A stretch of 64,000 bases of DNA, taken from the NCBI GenBank assembly GCA_028829895.1, contig CM054180.1, positions 90,769,135-90,833,134 on the forward strand, read 5' to 3'. The translations under genes were made by a program, and so were the position numbers. Under the pieces are notes generated by a model. That model made no database searches. It saw only the letters and a program-made list of their open reading frames with translations, and was not told where the DNA came from. This DNA is from Sinotaia quadrata. Its lineage: Eukaryota; Mollusca; Gastropoda; Architaenioglossa; Viviparidae. Positions 1 through 12,296 of the stretch are shown piece after piece (the first letter of the stretch is position 1; the number at the start of each line of letters is the position of its first letter).

Positions 1-710
1 TGAGCTTCGGAAGATTCCATCCGAAAAGATGAAAACCTCACCATCTCAAAGGTTATTTGGGTGAAGAACCAGAACATTATTGCCACCAGCAAAGACTTTG
101 CTAAGAGATATGCACTGAGGTTAAAGAGAGGCTAATCAGCAGGAAACAAGCTCAACAAAGCTATTACAACAGAGGAATAGTAGAGCTAGACACTCTGAGA
201 TCGGGACAGACAGTATGATTCAAAGCACCAGGATCAAACAAGTGGATAAGAGCCACAGTGGAAGATCAATTCAATGTTAGATCTTACAGAATCAGAACAG
301 ACAATAGAAAACTGTTCAGAAGAAACAGAAGACAGCTAAAGAAGTCAGCAGAACAACAAATTAGCCAGCCTAGAGTGACCTGAATCAGTTACCACGACAG
401 GAAAACAAACAAACAGAAATGTTAGAAGCAGAACAGACAGTACAGTAGTACCAGAGGAAGCTTGAAATTAAAAAAACAGAAGCCAAGTACAGAAATGGGA
501 CAGCAAGTACCATAAGATACAACTGTAGCAAAATCTTGTAGTCAGACCCCAAACTGGATGGTAATCAGAGTTACAAATAATTCTGACGAAGCTACAGGCA
601 CACACAGAGCTCAAAACAGCACAAGTTGTGAAACATCTACATGCACAAGCAATGATTAAACAACCAGCATACATGAAGGATTACCTCTGGGAAAGGAAGA
701 AGTAAATTTT
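1..710 (+). mobile_element. Ty3/gypsy-type pol C-terminus, decayed
   Basis: Translation of the + strand gives the C-terminal part of a gypsy-type integrase and its tail: a short match SPSQRLFG near the start, then a basic region from about 145 to 390 containing KQAQQSYYNRG and SNKWIRATVEDQF, and finally PAYMKDYLW near 660-690, the usual end of such polyproteins. The frame is interrupted by in-frame stops, including a TGA after SGQTV near position 219. A purine-rich run (about 689-701) follows the end and could be a polypurine tract before a 3' LTR, whose limits I cannot fix. The left part of the element lies outside the window. Only a dead fragment is present; family assignment is from the residue pattern. 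Confidence 0.75.
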
Positions 711-2135
711 TTGTTGGTGACAAAGTGACTATAAGATATTCATTTACAAATATCAAAGCATTAGTAGGAATGTTTTATTATGATGGGAAGAAGTTGATAT
801 GTTAATAAGAATAAGTGAATGGATCTATAAGAATAATGAATGGATCTATGTCAAACTGTTTGCTTAATGTCGTGTGAGTTTCAAGGACTGAAATTGAAAG
901 TGCAGATATGTATAGAATTAGAAAGAACAATAGAAGGCCAAACCAATTTTGTTTTCATTTTACGTTATTCAATTTCTTTTTTATAGTTTAGATTTAATGT
1001 AAAGTAATATATATCTTTAATCACAATATATACTTTTTATTCCTATACAGCCAATAACTTTGTCATTCTATAATCAGTAAAACAAGCGATACTTTTCATG
1101 TTGAGCACTCAGTTTTGTTTCTTTAAAATTATTTTGGGGGTCATTACTAAATTTGTTATTATTAATGATCATTAACAGTCTGTAGAATTGCTTTAAAACA
1201 TAACAAACAATATTTAAAACCATGTCAATATCACAAATAACCCTTCTGATAATGTGCTTTTCACTTTTTATTAGTCTGTGTTAACAATAGAGTACATACA
1301 AATAAATATACATGTATATGACATAATTTTGTGTATAAACTTAAATGTGTACACTTCTCTGAGGCAAAATAATAAATAATCAAAAAAGCAGAAAATCAGT
1401 AAGATGATGAAAGTGAAAATCAGAGTAGTACACCACTCACATTAATAGATAAAAACCCCACTCAACTTTTAATTTTAAAAATGCTGAATAATAAAAGAAT
1501 CCAGAAATAACTGACACTGATAGTCCTGGCAAAGAAAATCAGAATGGCTAACTGAACAACACCTAATGTATATAATAAATCAAGATGGAACTAAAACAAG
1601 ACATCTCTTGAGTGAAAGTACATTTCTTATTATAAATAAAATAATTATTACTCTACTGTGACATATATGATACTATATGTCTTTGTAGAACTTGGATATG
1701 AATGTAAACTCAAACTTGGATAAACTCAATCTACAGCAGGTAAATACTGTCAAGTTTACAGAAAACAAAACTAAGTTATCTCATAATTTTGATTATGGTC
1801 TGGCATCCTAAAAGAAACAATTTTTGTTATAAGCCTTGGCAAAGGTGACAAAAAACAAACATTAAATTATTCTAAAAAGACCCAAATACTGTTATTAGAT
1901 AGTAGCAGATTGATTACTCATATCATATGATTCTCATTAACTGAGAGTTGGCAGGAAATTCAAACAATATGTGATTGAAAAAAAATAGTTAATGTGTGAA
2001 TCAGACAACTGAATTTTGGATAAATGAAGTTTTACCAAAATAACCTGCACAACTTAATGTTCTGTAGCAATAAAAGCAATAATAATCATCTTTATTAAGT
2101 AAAATAAATTATACTAATGTTCTCTTAAAATTTAC
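711..2135. other. AT-rich stretch without recognisable gene
   Basis: AT-rich sequence with short ORFs only. The first part may be the 3' LTR of the gypsy relic to its left, but no terminal repeat partner lies in the window. The right part would be intron of the minus-strand exon at 2136-2360. Confidence 0.4.
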
Positions 2136-2360
2136 CTTAGGTCCTAAGTCAGCACATTCCATTATTAAGTTGCGAATTCCTAAGCGAATAGCAATAAGTA
2201 TCACAAACAACGGATGGCTCATTTCCACATCTGTCAAACCTGTATACTTATTGTGCCGTCTCAGTCTATACCATACATAGCGGTGCTGGGCCTTCAACTT
2301 GGGATCTTTATTTTTCTTGCAGTGTTCAATGAACTTATCTTCCTTCAGAGTTGATGCCAT
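2136..2360 (-). CDS. Unrecognised coding exon, first 75 codons
   Basis: Reading the - strand, an ATG at 2360-2358 opens 75 codons that end exactly at a good splice donor (CCTAAG|GTAAAT, intron begins at 2135), phase 0. The peptide starts MASTLKEDKF, has a basic middle (HRYVWYRLRRHNK), and then a hydrophobic stretch around residues 50-65 (LFVILIAIRLGI) that could be one membrane helix or a buried strand, followed by MECADLGPK. Composition and a clean donor make a real exon more likely than chance. I do not recognise the family. The remainder of the gene would lie to the left, where I see no continuing exon, only the gypsy relic and AT-rich DNA, so it may extend beyond the window. Confidence 0.5.
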
Positions 2361-2604
2361 GACATTATGATTTTTTTCTTTGAAGGATGAATCTATTGTA
2401 TAGTAAATGAACATGTTTGTTTATGGGTAAAAGATTCATACAAAATAAATACTGAAACTTATATGTAAAAATTAAAAAATCATGATATTTGCTTTGTTTA
2501 TAAGTTTTTAGTGGACCAAAAAGTTTAAAAGGTAAAATATGAAATACTTTCAAACTGTCTAAAAAAAGAAATAATTCACCTTAATGCTGTGACACAAAAG
2601 CCAC

Positions 2605-4198
2605 CTAGTTAATGGTTATATTTTTAATTATTACAAGTGATGAGAATCTTAATTTATGTTATTAATAATTCTCCAGCAGATACCACGTCTCTCTCACTTG
2701 GCAGATATGTGTGCACTGTAGACATTTTCTCTCTTCCACAAAATTCAAGACAAATATTTACTGCCACACAATAGGTGGAAAACTTCTTACTAAAGGAGAA
2801 GACAAATCTGTCTTTAATCTATATTTAGCAAGCCCCATCCAACACACATTTTCTTCTCCAACATAAGTTTATCAATATGCATAAGAAGGTCAATAAATTT
2901 AACAATAATTTATTATATCAACAAACAAATTACATATAACAAATACAATGAGAAAAGATTATTTGGCATTAATATTTACATGAAACCATGTTCAAATAAT
3001 TTTTATACTACACAGTCTTATATCCTAAAATACAGTTCTATAGATTAGTGTCAATATAAATCACAGGAGAGTTCTTATTAGAGAGCAGAAATGGAGTTAT
3101 TAGAGAAAAGCGATAATAGTTTTTACATAACATGAATTGGACACTGTCTCAATAATCTTTCTCATGCTTTTTTGCAACAAAGTAAACAAGTTATAGTTCA
3201 GTGAATATTTTCAATTCCACAAGGTTCTCTCATCACGTTGCAGAACACTGATTTGATGTTATTCGCTTAAGACCTAACCTGGGCGCTCCTTTACTGTGTT
3301 TTTAGCTCCCTCAAGCAGAACAACAATTGTAGCAATTTCCAATAACTTCCTTGTACCAGAAATTGCTCGATGTAGTCAGCATACCTTGCCACCATACATC
3401 AACAGGGTGCACTGTATTCCTTACACTTACACACACTGTTCATCTACCACAGTTGTAGCAGTTTATAATCAATAAACCAGGAAATTCAGATATACCCAGA
3501 ATGGTTGCTTTGTCCCTGTAAAAATATAATGAGGGAACAAATGCTAAGTTTCCAGTTTATCCCTTTTTAACTCCATTTATTCTTACATTCAAGTCTCAAC
3601 TTGCAGTTTTCTGCAACAGTATTTATTATATGTGCATATAGATTTATGAACATGTTCACTAGAAACAATGTCAAGTGTTTAGCATACTACATATAAGCAT
3701 TTTAGTTCAAACATGTGTAGAAATAATAGTCTACTCACATAATACATCTCTACTTAAGAGTAAAAAACACAAGTATAACATACAATAGCAAAATGCATGA
3801 AATATTTCAAAGTCCATTCTCTCTCAATCAGTCAGTTAATGACTGATTAACTTATTAAGCTAATTAATTAGCTATTAAGCTAATGGCCGCCTTTCATGAC
3901 CAGAATTCTTGCCACACCAAATTCAAGTGATTAGACAACAGAATTTTCTACAGCACCTAAACTTTGATCTCAGCCCATTTGCTGGTCTTGTTCTCGTAAA
4001 TCTTAACCATTGGATAATAAAAACTACTCATCCAGTTGGAAGTGGTTTGCACAGCAATTTCTAGCATATTCTCAGATCAAGTGTTTACTTTGACACTTAC
4101 AAAAATACCATCACAAGGAGTGCCCAAGGTCAGATCACTTGGACAATGTATATAACAATTAAGTTTAGAAATAGGATAGGTAAATTTACTCCACCACA
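2605..4198. repeat. Dispersed repeat family X, copy X1
   Basis: Non-coding repeat of about 1.6 kb. The same blocks recur at 34388-35810, 35885-36019 plus 40959-42108, 46500-47994, 60590-61238 and, inverted, 48252-48605. Shared landmarks include CTCCCTCAAGCAGAACAACA (3311-3330), AACCATTGGATAATAAAA (about 4005) and the right end CAAATTTACTCCACCACA. If read on the - strand the right end becomes TGTGGTGGAG, as in an LTR start, so the family may be LTRs or their fragments in minus orientation. I found no convincing target duplication for this copy. Confidence 0.7.
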
Positions 4199-4295
4199 CT
4201 TCAGTATTAGAATAATAGAAATTATAAGGAATTTTCTTAAATGTTTTCAGTAAATATTAGCACAATGTATTATTATAAAAGATCCCTTTTAAGTC

Positions 4296-4303
4296 CCATA
4301 TCT
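4296..4303. repeat. hAT target-site duplication, left
   Basis: CCATATCT directly before the left terminus, identical to 6553-6560. Confidence 0.9.
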
Positions 4304-4546
4304 CAGTGGTCCCCAACCTTTTCATCACCGCGGACCGGTCAACGCTTGATAATTTTGCCGCGGACCGGTCAACGCTTGATAATTTTACCGCGGCCCGATG
4401 ATGTGGGGGGACGTTGATTGTTTATATTTTAGATTGTTTTGATTTAATAATTTAATTGTATTTAAACGTGCCTTCAAATTAAAATACAGTTACACCAAAA
4501 AATTAATATAAAGTGATTTAACATTTTAACTCACTAGAACGCTAAA

Positions 4547-4696
4547 TCAGAGAGAACCCTGAGCTTGTTTCTTTGCAACGAGATGGTTCCATCTGGGGGT
4601 AATAGGAGACAATTACACCTGAAGTGAGTTGCTTATGTCCATTCGTTGTTTTGTTTTGGTTGCTGTCACTGCAGAAAACCCCGCTTCACACAAATA
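4547..4696 (-). pseudogene. C-terminal fragment of hAT transposase (hATC)
   Basis: On the - strand, from about 4696 to a TGA at 4549-4547, the frame reads YLCEAGFSAVTATKTKQR, then MDISNSLQV, a stop, and SPITPRWNHLVAKKQAQGSL. This is the conserved C-terminal block (CEAGFSxxxxxKxxxR) of hAT transposases related to vertebrate SCAND3 and ZBED-derived genes, carrying the last acidic catalytic residue (the E of CEAGF). A stop replaces one codon after LQV, and the preceding frame joins out of register, so it is a pseudogene fragment. It identifies the owner of the terminal repeats. Confidence 0.85.
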
Positions 4697-4699
4697 GGA

Positions 4700-6450
4700 T
4701 TCGGAAATGGCAATACGGATTTAAGTGCTGTGGTGGCCGTTGTTGTATTGGCAGGTGTGTGTGTGTGTGTGGGGGTTTACAGAGCCCAGGATAATACCAC
4801 ATCGTCTGTAGTTAGTGTGTATGTGCGCCAGGATGTTCACTCCCCACCCTGTAATGTTCACCAGTGGTGTTGTTGTTGTTGTTGGCACTGTTGTTGTTGA
4901 TGTCCCCGGTAGCCGTTGGACTGTATGTAGGTGGGTGTTTGCGGCAAGCATTAGTTGAATTAGATCCGCAATGGGGTGGTTATAATATCCCCACTGCATG
5001 TGATGTTGCTCCCTGTCCTGCCACCGTTGTTGTTGTTGTTGTCGGCGGTGGTTGTTGTCGCAGCGCTGCCGTTGTTGTTGTGGAGTCTGTTGTTGTGGCT
5101 GTAGTAGATGATAGTGTTGTTGTCGTCTGATGTGTTGTGGCGGGCGCCTTCTTTTTGATTTGGGGCTCCGTTCTGTAGTGTTTCCTCGTGTGTCTGTTGT
5201 GGTTGTCTTTGTTGCAGTCCCTGGTGGTGACTCTGGCTGTGGATTGGGGGCAGTTGGTTTAGTCGTTGTTGTTGTTTCTTATGGTGTAGTTGAAGCATTG
5301 TCGACTTCTGTTTCGGTCTTTGCGTCAGTTGTCTTCACTTCTTTTTCTGTTTGTATTTTTCTTTCTTGCGTCTTGATATGTACCGTTTGTGTGCTGGAGA
5401 TTTTTTGGCGTTTCTTCTTATTTTCGGTGGTAGTTATTTTAATTTCTTTTTCTTTGCTGATAGAGCTTGTAGTCTGAGTTTCCTTATTATCTGTTGTGGG
5501 TTTTGGAGTTTGCGAGAATGCCTGGCTGATTTCTTGTTTTGCTGTTTGAGTTGAATTCACTTTGGCCGTAGGTGGAATTTTCCAGATGATGTTGGTGTTT
5601 ATTCCACTTTCTCTTGTAGTGGCTTGTAGAGTTTGGGTGGAAACGTGGCTTTTTCCTTTGACTGTTTGAGTTGTGCCGTCTTCCTGTGTGGGTTTTCGCA
5701 TTGTTTCCTTCTTTTCCGTTTGTGAAGAGCGTGTTTTTGTTGTCGGCGTTATTTTCCAGAAGATGTCTGTCTGTGTTTCACAGTCTGTTGATGTAGTTTT
5801 TTTTTCGGGTTGCCTTGTCAGGTGCTTGTTTAAAATCTTATGGAGACCAATTGCGGTTAAGATGGCTTGTTGTCTAGTGTAAGTTCATCTTCTCTTTTTG
5901 TGTGGAAGAGGGTCAACAGCAAATTAGTGAACGCATTTTTTAGTTCAACGTTTTTAGTTTCTAGTGTGAAGGTGAAGGGGGTAACTTTTCGTATGCCCCC
6001 ATTTTCGGTTGGTTTGCTGATTTCACAGCAGTACTTTGTCCAGTCTTCTCCTTTGTACTTCTTAATGTTTACACCTCTTCAAGCCTCTTTTGCCGTATCT
6101 GTCTCTGCTGGGCTATGCGCTCGTTTGTGAAACAGAAAGGGCCGTCCGCATCTTCTGTGACTGACTCAGAATCGCGTAAAATGTCACTTGGTGGAGTGGG
6201 CAGTAGTGGCATTTTTGCCAGCCCTGAAAAGGGCTGAGTCTTAGTGCTGGTTTGTCCGGTGTGGCGCTTTGACATGACTCTCCTCCCGGCGGTCCAATGG
6301 ATGGAGTGCGTTCGTCGGTGGTCCGAAGCGAAGTGTGTTGGTGTGGTTGGGAAGTAGAGCTCGAATTCTTTAAAAGCCAAGACAGATGATCGTGCACCAA
6401 CTGGGAGAATGAATGCTCAGACTCAATCTCGTCCATGGAAAGTCGCACAA
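4700..6450 (-). pseudogene. hAT internal cargo: broken Q/N/T-rich ORF
   Basis: Reading the - strand from about 6450: a segment with PFSGLAKMPLLPTPPSDIL and ERIAQQRQIRQKRLEEV (6069-6380), a block with TFTLETKNVELKNAFTNLL and LLTLFHTK (about 5880-6000), a long polar stretch with repeated STQT motifs (5279-5701), a Gln/Asn/Thr-rich tract from CAA/AAC repeats (about 4960-5298) and a conserved block HPIADLIQLML (about 4960-5000). Frameshifts separate the blocks. The same order of blocks recurs at 8590-9960 outside any hAT termini. I do not recognise the protein; it may be a gag-like or ORF1-like protein or a captured host exon. Confidence 0.55.
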
Positions 6451-6552
6451 ACCCGAAAGAAATACACTAGAGTAAAAATAAAATTGGGCGGCCCTGTACC
6501 ATTTGGTCCACGGACCGGTACCGGTCCGCGGACCGGGGGTTGGGGACCACTG

Positions 6553-6560
6553 CCATATCT
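6553..6560. repeat. hAT target-site duplication, right
   Basis: CCATATCT directly after the right terminus, identical to 4296-4303. Confidence 0.9.
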
Positions 6561-8589
6561 GAATTCTATTCTAAAACTTTGTATCTTGAAAAGAATATAT
6601 TTTGTAGACAAGATAACTAGTATATGAATAATAAAGATGGCATTTGCTGAATGAAAAAGTTAATGGTATCTCTAAAATAAATATGACAGATCCATAAATG
6701 AAATTTTAACCTTTCTTTTTAATCAGTCTACTATACAATACAGTCTGTTCTGTTAAAACTGACAAAATATAAGACATTATCAATAAAATTTAAAGGTAAT
6801 CAATTCTGAATTTACTATTACGAAAAACAAAAATATTATATATAATTTATTTTATACTTCTGAAGTGCTATACATCCACAACCCAACTTTCACTGATAAC
6901 CTGTATTTAATAGAGAAATATTACTATCTAATAGGAAAACAGCATTACCCAGATTTAGAAAGCAAATGACATTAATTTAAACACATTGAATTAATTACAT
7001 TTAAAAAAAATAAATATTAATTAGTCAATAACTGTCGTTTGTCTTGCTAAATGTTATACAGATGGTAAAGCTAATCTTTGATTTAAAAATAATAAAAAAT
7101 ACAATAAAACTGTGAGAATCAAGAGTTTCTAGAATGTTTATTATATCTTAAATAACAAAGTAATATTAGTTTCAGTATGCACATGCATACTTTTCCTAAT
7201 TTAATATTTATTGCAGTTTTTTATAAGAATAATGTTGCCTTTATGTCTCTCTTGAATTTTTTTTTTTTTTACATTAGAATGTTTATACATGTATTACTAA
7301 AAAAGTTGGACAAAGTTTGCCCAATAGCCATACTTGCAAACTACAAAAAAAAAAAGCTTCATGACACACTAAACAGATGGAAACTTTTAAGCAAATTAAT
7401 TCATGAAAAGTGGTATGCACTGAGACCTTTGAAGAGAATGATGATTATGTTCTCTGGAACTTTGTTTCATACAGAATGTATACCAATCCTTCAAAAATGT
7501 TAGTAAAGAAGTAGACTGATTCATCTACTCTAACAAGGTGGAATAGAAGTTTAAACACTCTCCAATGAAACATTCTCCTCAAGCTATCAGAGCAAAACCT
7601 GACATAGAATTGAAATACATCCAAGCATATCTCTAAAAACAACTAAAAAGCATACAAAAATCACAAAGTCTAACAAATGATTCAGAAAGCTGGTGTAGTA
7701 ACTGCTGTATATACTCTCACACCAAAAAACTGCTGACATAAAACAACCAATCTAATACAGTTCAGAAACACATACTTAACACCAGATGCTAAAGTATTCA
7801 GTGCAGACACACGTATACTGATGATAACCAAGACTAAGTCAGCAGCACACCCTCACCTTATCCAATATCAGAAACTGTGACTAAATGGCATGGATGTTTT
7901 GTGTCTCTATGACACTGGCTGTTCATTGGGTGCTACACAAAGAAAATCAGTAGCATAATCTTTGCCATATTCAACTTTCTGAATGTTAATCAACTTTGTG
8001 ATGGCCCTATTGCACTTATCCAAGTTAAATCTTGATATATACAAAGGACAATAGAAACCATGGTTATGGATTTTCACTGTAAATATGTGTTTCTGGAGTG
8101 CCACACCCACCCACTGACATTGACCATGCTACAGATTTGCAGCTGAACTGCACAAAATATCCAATTTCAAATTAGACTAGTATATGTCTGCAGCAGAGAT
8201 GACTTTGATTAGACCTGGTATGACAACACTAATCAGACCAAATATTTCAAACTGGCAGAAATAGACAGAGCAGTGGTTCCACTTTCTTTATTAAGAAACA
8301 TTGGCAATAAACGCTGTAGATCCCCCTCAGTATAAACAATACATGCTTATGTTGCCATCCAGTACCCAGAAACCATTGTGCTTCCTGCCAGAAACAGACT
8401 TCATTCTATCAATGTATTCATGATTGCTTTCATGTGTTAACTTCCCAGAACATTTTATAACTGATCATGTTAACCAGCTTACTGAAAGATTAATGCAAGA
8501 GGTGTTTTTTAATCTTATTTTCATGTACTGTTTTAACATGTCATCTTGCCATTGGCCTAATTAGAGTTTGATGAAATGCTTTAAAAATG
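6561..8589. other. AT-rich intergenic DNA, no supported gene
   Basis: Very AT-rich to about 7700. From about 7760 to 8500 base composition becomes more even and several frames give retroelement-like debris with many stops, but no block that I can name. It directly precedes the cargo relic at 8590 and may be part of the same dead element. Confidence 0.35.
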
Positions 8590-9960
8590 ATGTGCAAGCT
8601 CATAGATGGGCACTGACCACTGACCCACATCAGCTCCACCATCAGAAAAAAGCTCCATCCTTCGGATTACCAGGAAAGAAGATATGTCAAAGAGATACAC
8701 CCAATATGCAGCCACTACTATGCCTAAGCCCTTTCCAGGGCAGGCTGGGAGAACAGCTTTACTGCCCACTCCCAGAGCCACTTTACTATAGGAAGAGGAT
8801 GAACCTCATGTGTTTGATCCTGATCTACTATCCAAGCTACAGATACAGGAACAAAAGAGGAGAGACAAATTGAAAGAACTGTAAGAAATACACGATGACA
8901 AGTGGGCAGAACATGACTGTGGAAATTTTGGTTAGAACAAGAAAGCAAAAACGTTTTCACATGTTAAATACTCACACCTTACAACTTTGCTCTCCCAAAA
9001 GAAAGTGAATTACTTAACAATGCGTTCCAACATATACTGTGGACCCTCTTTCATCCAGGGCATACCAGGTTTCTTAGGGCCCCACCACTCTCACCCTTAA
9101 AAAAAAAACCACCACGAGCAGCATCAATGGTTACAACAACCACAACAACAGAACAAGGCACCAAAAGAAAAAGATGATGCCCACCTCAACACATATGACA
9201 ACAACAGAGTCAACAACAGCAACCACAACAACATCGGCAACACCAACACAACCACTGCTGACAGCAACAGCAGAGACACAGTAAGCAGCAGTTTATGCAG
9301 TGGTGACACTTCAATCACCCCATTGCTGACATGATTCAACTGCTGCTTATCCTCTTTTACTGGCTGCCAGTGCCTGCCTTCATACATCCCAATAGACAGC
9401 CACGATGCCACAACAAAATCACCAGTGAGAAGGCAAGAGGGTTGAACATCCCAAGAACTCATACACCCTTGGTACAGACTTGATGTGCTAGCCTGGGCTC
9501 TGTAAGACATCCTCTCCCATTCAAAGTTCAGGAACAACACTAACAACTTCCATTACTTCTTTAGTCACTGACTACTGGACTAAAGTCAGCCCTTGCTGGT
9601 CAAACATGTTGTGCAATGGATGAATGAATTACAACACTACACAAACCACACACTACATATAGAGCTTTCACCAATCTTCAAAACTTCCTACAACCACAGA
9701 TGTCAGCCACAATGTTCAAATCTACATCTACATCATTCTTCCGAAATGCCACTCAACAATATATATATTTTTTTAAAAAATTCAACATCTGATACCAATA
9801 CCAAGCAAGCACCAAGACAAAACTACAACAGTAACACCACTGTATGTCCCACTGGAGCACTGCAGATCAAAAAATGTCTGATGATGAAATGATCCACGAA
9901 AGCTCCAGTGGAGATGGAAAACAGCTAGCAAAAGTAGCATAACCACCACTACCCTTCACA
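8590..9960 (+). pseudogene. Relic of the same ORF found inside the hAT
   Basis: The + strand carries, in order, the blocks seen on the - strand of the hAT at 4304-6552: KPFPGQAGRTALLPTP-like sequence (about 8725-8775), a basic QEQKRRDKLKEL helix (about 8850-8880), a block reading YNFALPKESELLNNAFQHIL and WTLFHPGH (about 8980-9065), a CAA/CAG-rich Gln tract (about 9130-9290), and FNHPIADMIQLLL (about 9310-9345). Similarity to the hAT copy holds at residue level across the blocks, showing descent from one protein-coding sequence. Stops and frameshifts are frequent. No hAT termini flank this copy. Function unknown. Confidence 0.6.
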
Positions 9961-12288
9961 GATGGCATTCCCAAAATTGGGGCAATTTGTACTCATTAAA
10001 AGTGGAGAACCTTTACCTGATTGTAACACTTTATTACAGAATTATTTGCATATTTGCATAGACTAAATGTATTCAATTGTGCCAATTATAAACATTTTTT
10101 TAGTCTTTTGTCTTAACATCTAGTAATATGGCCAGTATCTCAGTTCATGCACTATTCATTCTATCAGTTGACTATAGTATATCTGACTAAGCATATATAT
10201 TGTATGAAGTATGCCTTTCTCTTGCACATAATGATCTAATTTCTTTGTACAATATATAGGCCTACATCTTTATGTAGAAATAAGGTTTAGTTTTATTGAA
10301 TAAATACTACAGTTATGATGTGTAGAAAATGTACATATTGTTTAACGCTTGTATCATTTATGTGTAGAGTTTTCTATCAGAAGATTGGTTAATATTGCTA
10401 CAGCAGAACTTTCATATGCCTGTAAATCTACTGGCCTATTCCCAATTATTTTTTTGCTGGTGCTTAATAGAATATTTTTTAAATCAAAGAACTGTATAAT
10501 GGCTTGTGTTACGTAAAAACAATACTGAATTCGCCTGCACAATTCAATACTCAGAGAAAAATCAGTGATAGACTGGAAGACTAAACTGAATAAGAGATAG
10601 CACCCTTTCTATTTCTTTCTTATTCTGCTTTTCCATTCTGAGGAGGAAAAGTATTAGGTGTTACCATACTGTAATTGTTGCTTTTAGTTTTAAAAAAGTT
10701 TGTTGACAGTCATATTCACTCTCTCCAACTTCCTATTTAAAAAATGTTTATCTTTTTGGATTTCAAATTTTTTTGCACACATGTGTGTGTATTATTTCAT
10801 AATCATAGATATTTGAGTGTATTTATCTTATTAAGGCCCATAAAAAAATTTAAGAAAATGTTTGTTAGGAATATTTATGATACAATTTATTAACACATCA
10901 AGAGCATGAGGTCCTTTAAATTGCTATGTGTATAAATGGTGCCAAATTTACTAACTCTCACAAAAATGTATTGCACTTTCTCTCACAAAAATATGCTTAA
11001 TCATCTATGCAGTCTTGGATAAAAACAGTTATATGTCATATCGCCCACTAACTCCATGATAATATATAGCCGTTTCCTTTGAAATTTTGTCTTAAAGATT
11101 AAAACTTCTGAATGGTAAACATATTTACTACTTGTTATTATAAAAATAATCTCTTAATATATTATTTACCTGAGCTGTTATTGAATTCGTTTGAAATAGA
11201 TTTTAAATTGTTTTTGTTTATAAATTCTACTTAGCGACACAACAACGGAAGCTAACTAAATATGCTTTTCTTTATACACTCTTTATTTGCAAGCGTTGTA
11301 TGCGGCACTGTAACAAGAATAGTAGAAAATGCTAAACCTTTTTGTTGTTCATCCAAAAATTATATTTAATATCGATATAATGTCACTAGTACAGCAACTG
11401 CAGGTCTTTTCATTAAATGGAATACCGCAGGGCATCAATGAGCTTGTATTTTATTTTCCGCTGACAATGCCCCCTAAGAGGACATTTTTATCGTGTGATA
11501 TTCTCGGCCTTGGAATTCCTCTGGGGACCTCTCTCTAGTCTCACTGATATCTGGAAAGGGAAGCTGATGGACCTGCGTTAAGAGCTTGTTGTTGCTTCTA
11601 TGCATTTTTAGTTAGCAGTGTTGTGCCACTGTAGCGTGGTTCAAAGGGAGAGCTGTGTCATTAAACAGGATTGGGACATTGGACTTAGAGTGTGTGGGGT
11701 TTTTTTTTGTCGAGTGTAGCCTTTTTTTTTTTTTTTTGTCTTAGATTCCTTTCCACACCTTACGTACTACTCCTAGTCCTATCGCATCATACCGTAAATT
11801 CCATCTTGTGTTCATGCATACATTCAAATCACGTGATAAACTAATTTATTCAGTATTTTACGTGGCAATAAATAGGCTAAATAATAAAAAAATCTTCGTT
11901 ACTGAAATAACATTGGAACCTGCTTGATAATGACAACAAAATAGCCATGACTACTGTGATTAATACTAACAAATATCAATTGATAGTCGTGAATGATAAA
12001 TAAAGTGCGGTGTATTATAGGCAGTTCAAGAAGTAATATATTCTGACAAATTCATTATGCTCGTATATTACAGGTATAACACTAACAGTTGACAAAAGGA
12101 GAGCAGGGTGGTAGTTTAAGGTAAATTGTGTAAATTACTGAAAAGCGCTCTTAACATTGTGACAGACTGAGGTTGTAATAAATCAATTATAAGTGAAATT
12201 AAATATTAACTAAATATAAATTAATGTATCACAAAGGTACAATTGCCTGAGAATTGTGGTAAACAAATGTATATACATGTATTAAATT
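9961..12288. other. Intergenic DNA, one less AT-rich patch
   Basis: No exon can be supported. The patch at about 11440-11830 is richer in G and C than its surroundings and holds short poly-T runs; a promoter or an untranslated first exon is conceivable but nothing decides it. Confidence 0.3.
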
Positions 12289-12296
12289 TTCTATTT

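Larger units (their letters stand above)
4304..6552 (-). mobile_element. hAT DNA transposon with internal ORF cargo
   Basis: The ends are inverted repeats: CAGTGGTCCCCAACC at 4304 and GGTTGGGGACCACTG ending at 6552. The 8 bp flanking each side are identical (CCATATCT at 4296-4303 and 6553-6560), the hallmark of hAT insertion. The terminal region contains a nearly perfect 29-bp direct duplication (about 4328-4386). On the - strand the last coding piece is the C-terminal dimerisation end of a SCAND3/ZBED-like hAT transposase. Most of the interior is not transposase but a Gln/Asn/Thr-rich ORF-like sequence that has a homologue at 8590-9960. The element is dead: the transposase is reduced to its last 50 residues and the cargo frames are broken. 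Confidence 0.9.

Noticed and set aside
468..674. Minus-strand Cys-rich ORF of 68 codons
   Set aside because: Antisense shadow of the gypsy pol tail; no splice signals or homology.
4646..5477. Plus-strand ORFs with poly-Cys, poly-Val runs
   Set aside because: They are frame shadows of the GTT/TTG triplet tract whose opposite strand encodes the Q/N/T-rich cargo of the hAT.
6409..6627. Plus-strand ORF across the right hAT end
   Set aside because: Produced by the GC-rich palindromic terminus; spans the element border.
9124..9546. Minus-strand 140-codon ORF rich in Leu and Val
   Set aside because: Antisense of the CAA/CAG-rich relic at 8590-9960; the conserved blocks read on the plus strand.
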